Shown: piece by piece, positions 18,317 to 26,247 of the stretch | Numbering within the stretch: the stretch's first letter is position 1 | Layout: each line of letters opens with the position of its first letter | Assembly (NCBI RefSeq): GCF_900099925.1 | Contig: NZ_FNDE01000006.1 | Coordinates: 61,099-125,098 of the forward strand | Length of the DNA stretch: 64,000 nucleotides | Source of the DNA: Aneurinibacillus thermoaerophilus | GTDB taxonomy: Bacteria > Bacillota > Bacilli > Aneurinibacillales > Aneurinibacillaceae | Direction of reading: 5' to 3' | Position numbers and translations under genes: made by a program | The notes under the pieces: generated by a model | What the model was told of the DNA's origin: nothing | What the model saw: only the letters and a program-made list of their open reading frames with translations | Databases searched by the model: none

Positions 18317-19507
18317 ATGGTTTTTTCCACAAAAGAAAGAGATGTGCAATTAAAACGATTGGAAAGGCTTGTTTCAGGAATTCGAACCAACAAAGTAGAA
18401 CTGCTAGATATTTTGACGGAGATTGCTACTTATGATAGTGCTGAGGCTGAGATAGAATCTTCCATCTCGACTTTGCTTGGAGCTGAAGAGGAAGTGAATC
18501 TTTACAATCCCCCTACTATTAATCGAATTGCTGTTTATCATTCATCAAATGTTTTGCTGTACTCCTACGTGTTATATGCCGCAGTACCAAGTTTATTTTG
18601 CAAGGAAATCTTGATTAGACCCTCTACAAAATCTTTATCTACAATGGTAAAACTTCATGATTTCTTGATGAGGCAGGTAGATATACCGTCCCGGCTGCTC
18701 CCTATCTCCCAACGGGAATTTAGGGCACAGGTAGGGCAACCAGATGTAGTTGTCTTTACCGGTAATTACAAAAATAGTTTGAATGTACAGAAAACATATC
18801 CGCAGTCTTTGTTCTTGTATTTCGGAGCTGGAATCAACCCATTTATCATTGGACAAAAAGCAAATATAGAGGATGCTTCCAAACGAGCCGTAGCTGCTCG
18901 TGTTTATAATTCGGGACAAGATTGTATGTGCCCCAATGTGTATTTTGTCCATGAGAATATTAAAGATCGTTTTCTAAATACATTGATTCAGGATATTGAA
19001 AAATTGCAGATTGGCGAGCGAAACATACCAGGAAATGTAATTACTCCGTTATTTTACGATGGATTGTCAAAGCAGGCACAGGATTATCTTATACAAATGA
19101 AGGATCGTATTGTTTATGGTGGAAAAGTGGATTTGTCCATTAATTTTGTAGAGCCGACTGTTGTTGTATCCCCACTCGAAAAAATTGGTAACGTTATTGA
19201 GTTTTTCTGCCCTATCTTTCATGTTGTAACCTACCGAGATGAACAAGAGGTAGTAGATTGGTTGCATGCGCCTGAACGTGTAGAGAGTACTCTCGGTGCA
19301 TCTGTTTTTGGAGTACCAGAACTAGTAGAAAAATTACGTTCTACCCATATCGTTTCAGAGGATTTGAGTCTGTATGATATTGAGAACGGAAATCATCCAT
19401 TCGGTGGTTATGGCTTACAAGCGAATTATGTGTGCTATCAAGGAAGTTTTATTAGTCGTCCTCTTTTAATCTCCAAAGAAGTATCAATTGCATTTGGTAG
19501 CAAATAA
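18317..19507 (+). CDS. ALDH-superfamily enzyme, possible thioester reductase
   Basis: This 396-residue protein has an ALDH fold. The nucleophile Cys lies in YNSGQDCMCPNVYFVHE (C203) and the C-terminal HPFGGYGLQANY is characteristic. It is shorter than standard ALDHs (~480), with a reduced N-terminal region. Where hydrolytic ALDHs have the general base in ELGG, this reads YFGAG, so Glu is missing, as in acylating (CoA-type) ALDHs and LuxC-like reductases. I infer reductive release of a carrier-bound acyl or aminoacyl chain as an aldehyde, but this is not proven. AAGGAGGG precedes the ATG at 18317. Confidence 0.65.
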   Translation: MVFSTKERDVQLKRLERLVSGIRTNKVELLDILTEIATYDSAEAEIESSISTLLGAEEEVNLYNPPTINRIAVYHSSNVLLYSYVLYAAVPSLFCKEILIRPSTKSLSTMVKLHDFLMRQVDIPSRLLPISQREFRAQVGQPDVVVFTGNYKNSLNVQKTYPQSLFLYFGAGINPFIIGQKANIEDASKRAVAARVYNSGQDCMCPNVYFVHENIKDRFLNTLIQDIEKLQIGERNIPGNVITPLFYDGLSKQAQDYLIQMKDRIVYGGKVDLSINFVEPTVVVSPLEKIGNVIEFFCPIFHVVTYRDEQEVVDWLHAPERVESTLGASVFGVPELVEKLRSTHIVSEDLSLYDIENGNHPFGGYGLQANYVCYQGSFISRPLLISKEVSIAFGSK

Positions 19508-19541
19508 ATCGCTACATTAACATATAGAAGGATGTGAAATA

Positions 19542-21254
19542 ATGGAGGGAATAAAAGGTCTAACGATCTGGGATGCTTATGTGAATGTACTTATAGAGCA
19601 AGGGATAACAAAACTTTTCGGTATGGTAGGAGATGGTGCGGGATTAATTGAAGCTGCACACAAAAAAGAGGGGCTAAATATTTTCACGGCACGTGATCAG
19701 CGAATAGCGGTTGGAATGGCAATGGGATATGCTCAGGTGTCAGGAGATCCAGCTGTGCTTGTTACCAGTCCGGGACCTGGAATTGCAAACTGCATGATGG
19801 GTGTTTTAGAGGCATACTCTGCTGCTGTACCTTTAATAATTATCTCAAATGCCACAGCACGGAACATACGTGGTGAAGGAGCCTTTCAAGAAACCAACTC
19901 TATTGCTATGATGCAGTCTATGACTAAATGGTGCTATCGTGTTGAGCATTCAGAGAAAGCCCTTTGGGCCCTGCGACGAGCTGTTTTTATGGCTATTAAT
20001 GGAAAGCCCGGTCCTGTCTATCTTGAAATTCCAGATGATCTCACATATCAGGAGCTAAGTAGTGAATTGTTATGGGATGCTGATAAAAAGAGCCTTCATG
20101 AACAAGGCCCTATTTTTTCTCAGCCAGAGGAACAAAGTATATATAAAGTATTCAAGCAGCTAACGGAAGCAAAACGCCCCATCATCCTGTTAGGAGGAGG
20201 GTGTCAACATCGTCCATTTGTGTCTGAACTAACAATTTCCTTAGCAGAGGCACATGGATTAGCCATCTTTACTACAGCATCTGGAAGAGGAATCATAGAT
20301 GAGAGACATCCCTATGCTTTTGGAAGTGTAGGATTGTATACGTTACCACAAATCAAGAAACTTCTTTTCGAAGCAGATTTGATTATGGCGATTGGAACTC
20401 AATTAGAGGAAACTGCTTTGATGGGTTGGAAGGAAGCTTTCTCAAATACATTCTTTGTGCATATTGATTGCCATTATGAGTCGCTAGAACGCTCTGTTCA
20501 TGCCAATCACAGGCTACTTGGGGATGCCCAACTTTTTCTGCAAAATTTATGGCGAATCTCATGCGAGGATATGAATTGCGGTATCAATAACAAAAACGAG
20601 TGGATAAAAAGAATGAAGGAAGTAAAACAAGAAGTTTTGTCAGTCTGGTCAGAAATAGAAGACGTAAAGGCACCTGTAAGAAGTATTCTGAAGGGAATCG
20701 AACGTGAGTTTGGAGAATATGTCATTTTGGTTCAAGATAATGGCTTACATGATATGTGGGGATATTCGTATCCTGTTTATACGGTTGCTCCGCCTGGTCG
20801 TACAGTTGTTCCAGGTGAACAGACAGCCTTGGGTTTACCTATGGGTATATCCTTAGGAGCGAAGATTGCTGATAGAAAAGCGAATGTTATCGCTTTACTC
20901 GGAGACGGTTCGTTTGAAATGGGATACTCTGCTGTAGGTAGTGCCGCTGAGCATCAATTAGGTATCACTTTTATAGTAATAAATAATGGTGGATTTTCTT
21001 GGCCAAGATTTCAACAAAGCATGAGCGGAATGGAAATAGGGTGTTGCTTTCAAATACAGCTAGACTATGCAGCTTTAGCCCGATCTGTTGGTGGTTATTA
21101 TGCAAAATTAACTACTCTAAATGAATACCAAGTAGCATTAAAAGAAGCAAGGTTGTACACAAAACAAAATAAGATTGCCTTGCTAGAATTAGTAGTCAAT
21201 TGGGATCAAGATTTACCAATCACAGTAATGATGCAATATGGGAACAAAGGATAA
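19542..21254 (+). CDS. ThDP-dependent enzyme, acetolactate-synthase-like, atypical active site
   Basis: This 570-residue protein has the three domains of the POX/AHAS family: N-terminal Pyr domain (about 8-175), central domain and C-terminal PP domain with the ThDP motif GDGSFEMGYSAVGSAAEHQL ... VINNGGF. The Glu that activates the cofactor (RHEQGA in AHAS) reads RDQRIA here (Q53). Glyoxylate carboligase has Val at this position, so activity is possible but unusual. It could join an activated aldehyde from a 2-oxoacid to the product of the neighbouring ALDH-like enzyme. It is unlikely to be housekeeping acetolactate synthase. Confidence 0.75.
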   Translation: MEGIKGLTIWDAYVNVLIEQGITKLFGMVGDGAGLIEAAHKKEGLNIFTARDQRIAVGMAMGYAQVSGDPAVLVTSPGPGIANCMMGVLEAYSAAVPLIIISNATARNIRGEGAFQETNSIAMMQSMTKWCYRVEHSEKALWALRRAVFMAINGKPGPVYLEIPDDLTYQELSSELLWDADKKSLHEQGPIFSQPEEQSIYKVFKQLTEAKRPIILLGGGCQHRPFVSELTISLAEAHGLAIFTTASGRGIIDERHPYAFGSVGLYTLPQIKKLLFEADLIMAIGTQLEETALMGWKEAFSNTFFVHIDCHYESLERSVHANHRLLGDAQLFLQNLWRISCEDMNCGINNKNEWIKRMKEVKQEVLSVWSEIEDVKAPVRSILKGIEREFGEYVILVQDNGLHDMWGYSYPVYTVAPPGRTVVPGEQTALGLPMGISLGAKIADRKANVIALLGDGSFEMGYSAVGSAAEHQLGITFIVINNGGFSWPRFQQSMSGMEIGCCFQIQLDYAALARSVGGYYAKLTTLNEYQVALKEARLYTKQNKIALLELVVNWDQDLPITVMMQYGNKG

Positions 21255-21326
21255 TAAGTGTGTCTCATAGGAGTATTTGATTCAAAGCAATATATGTAGA
21301 TGTCTAAATAAGTTAGGGGGAGTCCA

Positions 21327-22289
21327 ATGAATCTGACTATTCCGACATACCATCCTGTCATGTATAACAAACGAAAAGAATTTTTAGATTGTTTAGAGTA
21401 TCTTATTTGTTCTTATATTCAAGGATTTGGAGTACCGTATCACTGGCTTCTTTCCGACAGATGGGGATTTTATTATCGAAGCATTGATGATTTTACAGCA
21501 GCAAAAGAAGAGGTGTTAATACCTTTTCCAAGTACATTACAAAAAATTTACAAGGCAAATTTTATTCATTACGAAAAACGTGAGCTATTGGATGTAGTAA
21601 AAGAAACCATCAATCAAAATCGACAACTTTTTACTGTTGTGGATGGTAGATTCCTTCCATGGTATACCGATATGGAAATCTTCTCACATTTTGTTTTAAT
21701 TCAGGACTATGACCCTGCATCCAAGGTTTTTTATATAACAGATTTGTGGCCATATGAATTTTCTGGCTGGTTCCCGATTGAACCTACTAAGCAAGCCTAT
21801 GAAGTAGAAGGTAGATACAGCTTTGTATTGACCGAACCATCCTTACAAATCAACGAGGAATTGCTTCTACAGCAATTTAGGTCTGTTTGCGACAAAATTA
21901 TTGGTACTGATCCCGGATATGAGGGCTATCTTAGCGGACAAAAAGCATTGCTTACATGTAAGCAAGATATGATATCGTATGGAAGAGATTTGGGAATTCA
22001 TCTAAATAAAATGTTTGATATGTTAAAACGAGTAATAAATTATCGGGATGGTTTTTTAGAGTTTGTTTTATATGTAAATCAGGATCAAACAAGTCCGGTT
22101 CGCGGTGAGATAGATCCAGCACTTATTATTTTAGTAGAAGAGACGGTAAATATGTGGGCTGTGTTTCGAAATTATTTGATTAAAGCAAAGATTACAGGTA
22201 GTGTTAATTTCCAAAAACAGATTGATTGGGTTGATAAAATTATTGAAAAAGAAAAAGAGGTCTATGAAAAGTTAATCAGCTATTTCTAG
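21327..22289 (+). CDS. BtrH-N/C39-like papain-fold protein 1
   Basis: This 320-residue protein starts with FLDCLEYLICSYIQGFGVPY, followed by a His (H121 in FSHFVLIQDYD) and an Asp (D139 in ITDLWPY) at the spacing of C39-peptidase-like folds. This is the layout of the BtrH N-terminal domain, whose founding member transfers an aminoacyl group from a carrier protein to ribostamycin. The C-terminal 150 residues are helical and unassigned. In this cluster an acyltransferase or thioesterase acting on the carrier protein is the best guess. A ribosome site (AGGGGGAG) precedes the ATG. Confidence 0.6.
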   Translation: MNLTIPTYHPVMYNKRKEFLDCLEYLICSYIQGFGVPYHWLLSDRWGFYYRSIDDFTAAKEEVLIPFPSTLQKIYKANFIHYEKRELLDVVKETINQNRQLFTVVDGRFLPWYTDMEIFSHFVLIQDYDPASKVFYITDLWPYEFSGWFPIEPTKQAYEVEGRYSFVLTEPSLQINEELLLQQFRSVCDKIIGTDPGYEGYLSGQKALLTCKQDMISYGRDLGIHLNKMFDMLKRVINYRDGFLEFVLYVNQDQTSPVRGEIDPALIILVEETVNMWAVFRNYLIKAKITGSVNFQKQIDWVDKIIEKEKEVYEKLISYF

Positions 22290-22321
22290 ATTGTTAGAAA
22301 AGTAATTGAGGTGCTTGAACA

Positions 22322-22891
22322 ATGAGTATGACAGATGCACATATAATTAGTTTGGCATCCGTTTTTAATACAAAGGGAGTATCAACTCAAGACCCAACGT
22401 ATGTTGCTCAATTAGATCATGTACACAGCAGTATTCCTGGGGAGATATTTCCAAGTGATGAAATAATTTCATATGGGGGAATTCCTTTTTTCTTTCCATT
22501 AACTGAAACGGTTGATAATGATGTTATAAGTTGTGATGGTCAAATTATTGAAGTAAACGCTCAAAGTTCCTTTCAAACCTTAGCTTTCCTAGGCTTTTCG
22601 CTGTTTGGTGATTATCAGGATAAATTTATAATTCGATATGTGGATGGGATGGAAAAAGAAGCACGATTTGGTTTGACTAACTGGAAACAGTATAAAACTG
22701 GGACACCATTGTTTGGAGAGCAGATAGCAATGTCTCTCCCCTATTATGTAGAGAACATGATTCTTACTGAACTCCCAAGAACCATTTGGTTGCAGAAAGT
22801 ATCTCTTCAGTATCCAGAGCGTATTAAACAAATCATACTGCCAAGGAATCCATATCTGATTATAATTGCTCTTACCCTGTGTAACGTATAG
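22322..22891 (+). CDS. Beta-sandwich protein of unknown role
   Basis: This 189-residue protein has no signal peptide. It starts IISLASVFNTKGVSTQDP and contains GGIPFFFPLTE, the FQTLAFLGFSLFGDYQDKFI stretch, and ends with KQIILPRNPYLIIIALTL. The last motif and general pattern resemble the beta-sandwich modules found at the C-terminus of some glycoside hydrolases (ILPxNPxxxIxALTL). It is flanked by two C39-like genes in the same orientation with short gaps. A binding or structural role in a complex is possible; no catalytic residues stand out. Confidence 0.4.
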   Translation: MSMTDAHIISLASVFNTKGVSTQDPTYVAQLDHVHSSIPGEIFPSDEIISYGGIPFFFPLTETVDNDVISCDGQIIEVNAQSSFQTLAFLGFSLFGDYQDKFIIRYVDGMEKEARFGLTNWKQYKTGTPLFGEQIAMSLPYYVENMILTELPRTIWLQKVSLQYPERIKQIILPRNPYLIIIALTLCNV

Positions 22892-22965
22892 AGCCAATAC
22901 GTTCAAAAGGGAAGCGTACAATAATGAAAATACGATCATTTGCATAAGAAAGGGAGCGTACAGTA

Positions 22966-24114
22966 ATGGAAATACAACCATTCGCACCAGAAAGGAAAGC
23001 TCCGTATTATTCCATTTGTCTTCACGTTATTTTGCATGAACGACTAAGGCATGAGGGAATGACTAGTTTCCTTAGTTTACATCCCAATTTAGAGATGTAT
23101 AGCGTAACGGTTTATTCTAAGAAAAAAGATGTAATCAACATGGAGTATGGCTTATGGGACGAATATATAGATTCTTTCCGTTTAAGTAAGCTGGGCTATG
23201 GAGTCAGCCCGGAGCATATGGGCTATAAAGTAGAGAACATATCGTTTAAAACCTATGAGGAAGGTAAAGCAGCGATTATTCATAATATTAAAAATAAACA
23301 TCTCTCATTGATTGGTGCTACGTATTTCCACTTACCTTACAGTGAATATTATCATAGTGATAAGTATCTGATTGAGTACAATAGTCTTCACCCTGGAATT
23401 ATTAAGCATTGGATATCTGTATATGGGATAGATGAGCAGAAGGCATTAATTTATGATGGTGTTCCAGCAGATTATGTTGGGAGCATAAAAATTCGAGACT
23501 TTGAAGCATGCTGGCGTGGAGATCGGGCTATTAAGCAATTAGAAAAAAATACGAAAGTACAGGGTAAAAAAGAATTTGAAATGCTACAGCTATATGAAAT
23601 TTGCAAAATAGGTAAGAGTGACGTAATGAAATTGATGGAGAGTGTAGCTGTTACAGTTGCTTTTGAATATAATCGGGGGCTCATAATCCGAGAAGGTAAT
23701 GACACGCATTACTTTGGAAGAAGTGCGATTAATCAGCTAGTAGAGGATTTGATCTCCTATAAATATGATGATCACCTGAATGGAGGTCATCTTTCTGATT
23801 ATGGTCAAGCTGTTCTGGAAATAAAATTAATGCGCTACTACTACCTAGATTTGCTTAAAGATTTGGTAATGCTATACGGTTCTGCTTATGAGGAGGATTT
23901 GGCCTGGTTTAATAGGATTGTAAAACAATGGGAAGCTATAAGTATTGGTCTGATGAAGAATATTATGCGACAGTCACCACTTAAAAAGTTTTTAGAAGCA
24001 ACAATTGAGTCAGTAGAGCAAACAAAGATGCAAGAAAATCAATTTTTTATTGAGTTCCTCCAAAGACATTCTCAAATTTCTTTAGTAAAACCCATAAAAG
24101 CAATCCAAATATGA
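22966..24114 (+). CDS. BtrH-N/C39-like papain-fold protein 2
   Basis: This 382-residue protein has a second probable Cys-His-Asp arrangement: C18 in YYSICLHVILHE, H148 in GIIKHWISVYGID and D164 in ALIYDGVP. The middle (KTYEEGKAAIIHNIKNKHLS) and helical C-terminus resemble the first C39-like protein in architecture rather than sequence. Two such proteins in one cluster suggest two transfer or release steps, or one active and one structural copy. The ATG at 22966 follows AAGGGAG. Confidence 0.55.
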   Translation: MEIQPFAPERKAPYYSICLHVILHERLRHEGMTSFLSLHPNLEMYSVTVYSKKKDVINMEYGLWDEYIDSFRLSKLGYGVSPEHMGYKVENISFKTYEEGKAAIIHNIKNKHLSLIGATYFHLPYSEYYHSDKYLIEYNSLHPGIIKHWISVYGIDEQKALIYDGVPADYVGSIKIRDFEACWRGDRAIKQLEKNTKVQGKKEFEMLQLYEICKIGKSDVMKLMESVAVTVAFEYNRGLIIREGNDTHYFGRSAINQLVEDLISYKYDDHLNGGHLSDYGQAVLEIKLMRYYYLDLLKDLVMLYGSAYEEDLAWFNRIVKQWEAISIGLMKNIMRQSPLKKFLEATIESVEQTKMQENQFFIEFLQRHSQISLVKPIKAIQI

Positions 24115-24139
24115 TCTTTCAAGGAAGGAAAGAAGCGGT

Positions 24140-25495
24140 TTGATTAATTATGAAGTTTTTGTTGGTAGTACATCTTATACAGATTTTATTAAACAAGAAA
24201 TACAACAACTCATGTTTAGTATGAATCGTTTAGGGGTTTCTGAGGGTCATTTGGTTGCAATCGCTATTCATGAGCCTATCTCTTGGTTAATTGCCTATTA
24301 TGCATGCAAGGAACTAGAAGCGGTTCCTATCATGCTCGGAAAGGTGGCTGAATTAGACAAACAGTTAGAGATAGTTCGAGCTGACTATGTGTGCTATATG
24401 AGCGATCATTACAGGATACAGATTGAGAGACTGTCCTTGGTAGGGGAAAAGAATATACCTAGTAATACCGCCCTCATTTGTAGAACCTCAGGCTCTACTG
24501 TAGGAATACCTAAATATGTAGTATGGAGTAAAGAGGGAATTGAATATCAGAAACGTGAGACAACACGAGTATTCGAGTATAAGGAGGGGGAGCGACTTCT
24601 TTTCACATTACCGCTTTGGGGTGCATATGGATTGAGTATTGTGGGTATCTTGGAGCAAAATGGTATGGATTTGGTCATTCCTGCTAATTTACGTCCCCGA
24701 TCTATACTTACTGTACTACAGAAGCAGGGAGTTAGATGGGTAGAAAGTGCTCCTTTTTTTTATCAATCTATGCTTCCTTATCTATTAAAAGAACGTAGAG
24801 GGATTGTAGATATTGGAGTAAAGGGATGGGGATGTGGAGGTGATTTACTTCCCTATGCTTTTGTTCAACAGTGGGTGAAAATGACGGGTGTTCCTATATT
24901 GGATGGTTACGGGTTAACTGAGGCGGGGCCTAATGTATTACTGAATAGTCCTTACGATTATCGTTACGGAACGGTTGGCAAACCACTTGTTGGAACAGAA
25001 ATTTGCTTTTCCGAGGATAGAGAGTTATGGGTACGAAGTCCTTCTATAATGTTAGGGTATTATGCCGATGGACAAGTAGATGCCTCAATGCTTAAGGATG
25101 GATGGCTGCTTACTGGTGATATGGCAATGAGGGATGAGCAGGGGTATGTGACGATTTTGGGAAGAAAAAAGAATATTATTATTGTCAATGGATATAATGT
25201 CAGCCCAGAATATGTAGAAAGAACCATAAGAGAATATGATGGAATAAGAGACGTAGCTGTTGTGGGGATTCCTCATCCAACACGCGGAAATCGATTGTGT
25301 GCTTTTGTGGTAGGGGATAAGTCTATTACGAAAAGAGACATTGACCTATTTATAAAAGATAGAATAGAAGAGCCTTCCCGACCGAGTTTTTATGAAATGC
25401 TTCCTGATTTACCGGTTCTAGCTAATGGAAAGACAGATCGAAAACAACTACAAGCGATAGCAGAAGTACGATTTGGTCAAGGAAGTTTCGTGTAG
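24140..25495 (+). CDS. AMP-dependent acyl/amino acid ligase
   Basis: This 451-residue member of the ANL superfamily has the phosphate loop RTSGSTVGIPKYV, LDGYGLTEAGP, the LLTGDMA hinge Asp and the C-terminal catalytic Lys region PVLANGKTDRK. It is 50-80 residues shorter than typical ligases at the N-terminus. The start is a TTG at 24140 behind AAGGAAGGAAAG. It may activate an acid starter or side chain for the carrier protein or for amide formation. It is the last gene before the terminator. Confidence 0.8.
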   Translation: MINYEVFVGSTSYTDFIKQEIQQLMFSMNRLGVSEGHLVAIAIHEPISWLIAYYACKELEAVPIMLGKVAELDKQLEIVRADYVCYMSDHYRIQIERLSLVGEKNIPSNTALICRTSGSTVGIPKYVVWSKEGIEYQKRETTRVFEYKEGERLLFTLPLWGAYGLSIVGILEQNGMDLVIPANLRPRSILTVLQKQGVRWVESAPFFYQSMLPYLLKERRGIVDIGVKGWGCGGDLLPYAFVQQWVKMTGVPILDGYGLTEAGPNVLLNSPYDYRYGTVGKPLVGTEICFSEDRELWVRSPSIMLGYYADGQVDASMLKDGWLLTGDMAMRDEQGYVTILGRKKNIIIVNGYNVSPEYVERTIREYDGIRDVAVVGIPHPTRGNRLCAFVVGDKSITKRDIDLFIKDRIEEPSRPSFYEMLPDLPVLANGKTDRKQLQAIAEVRFGQGSFV

Positions 25496-25629
25496 ATGCC
25501 TAGAAGGGGTACCGCCAACATTTTGACGTATAACCCATGCTAATACTGTTTTTGGAATCAGAAACTGGGACTTTAAGGTAAGATTTATTCTGGAAAATGA
25601 AAGGATAAATTTTTATTTAGGAAGACAAT

Positions 25630-25664
25630 AAAGCCTTCTGAGAAAACAGGAGGCTTTCAATTTT
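25630..25664 (+). terminator. Terminator of the biosynthetic cluster
   Basis: AAAGCCT...AGGCTTT stem extended by TCTG/CAGG pairing and followed by TTTT, 135 bp after the ligase stop. No other strong terminator is seen between 11.2 and 25.6 kb, so the 14 genes may be one transcript. Confidence 0.65.
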
Positions 25665-25723
25665 CGACTTTTACTTTCTTTGACTTTTGTTTTAGTATAA
25701 TTGTGGAAGGAAATTTATTCCTG

Positions 25724-25936
25724 TCAATGCTTCAAACGTCTGAAAAAGGCTTGATACGCTTTATCCAGACGTTCGACTACGTTTTGTAAGACTTGCGAAT
25801 GAACAGTCTTATACTCTTCACATAAAAAAGGTTTTTCAGATAGCATAAGCACTTTTCTTCGATATTTTACAGACCAGACGATATAATAATTGACATTCCC
25901 CTCTCCTCTAAAAAGGCAGCGGATTCCTGTCCGCAT
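25724..25936 (-). pseudogene. tnpA-tnpB fusion scrap
   Basis: Seventy residues: an N-terminal piece with YYIVWSVKYRRKVL (Y1-transposase TnpA start) runs directly into KTVHSQVLQNVVERLDKAYQ, then AFFRRLKH (N-terminal region of TnpB). A deletion has removed the rest of tnpA and the start of tnpB, then a stop follows. No catalytic Tyr or RuvC residues remain. Confidence 0.65.
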
Positions 25937-26050
25937 TTCCTAAAATTCTTCCAAGCAATAAAATGATAGAGTTTTATCGTTCTCTTGGGTTTTTATCCCG
26001 TTAACTTGATGGGCATGTGGCGGTACCCCGATAAATACTGAGGTTGTTTT

Positions 26051-26087
26051 GAGTTGATAGCAATTCGAAATGAGTTAGTATGAACTC
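26051..26087. promoter_or_regulatory. Tandem activator boxes upstream of the ALDH operon
   Basis: GAGTT-N6-AATTC (26051-26066) and GAGTT-N6-AACTC (26072-26087) lie 21 bp apart and end 54 bp before the -24 element. The same 16-bp box type occurs before the Rieske gene. They are probable upstream activating sequences for the PAS-sigma-54 activator. Confidence 0.6.
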
Positions 26088-26140
26088 GCAGTGACAAAAT
26101 CAAGAGAATGAAAATATGGTTAAACATCAGAAAAATTCGC

Positions 26141-26157
26141 TTGGCATTCCTTTTGCA
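26141..26157 (+). promoter_or_regulatory. Sigma-54 (-24/-12) promoter
   Basis: TTGGCATTCCTTTTGCA has GG and GC separated by exactly 10 bp, as the -24/-12 class requires. It lies about 90 bp before the ALDH start. Confidence 0.75.
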
Positions 26158-26247
26158 ATTATAAAAATAGTGTAAAAATTTTTATACTTATCCATGCATG
26201 AATGTTTTGTCACCTTGATGATGTTCAAAGGAAGAGAGGATGGGAGT

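Larger units (their letters stand above)
25506..26029. mobile_element. IS200/IS605 relic bounded by 12-bp inverted repeat
   Basis: GGGGTACCGCCA at 25506-25517 recurs inverted at 26018-26029. The tract between holds only a fused tnpA/tnpB scrap. The right side carries sequence like an IS200/IS605 left end. It separates the biosynthetic cluster from the sigma-54 regulon; apart from this relic and the cluster terminator no gene is seen in 25496-26050. Confidence 0.5.

Noticed and set aside
11269..25495. Modular NRPS or PKS
   Set aside because: Only stand-alone enzymes are present; no condensation domains or multi-domain modules were found.
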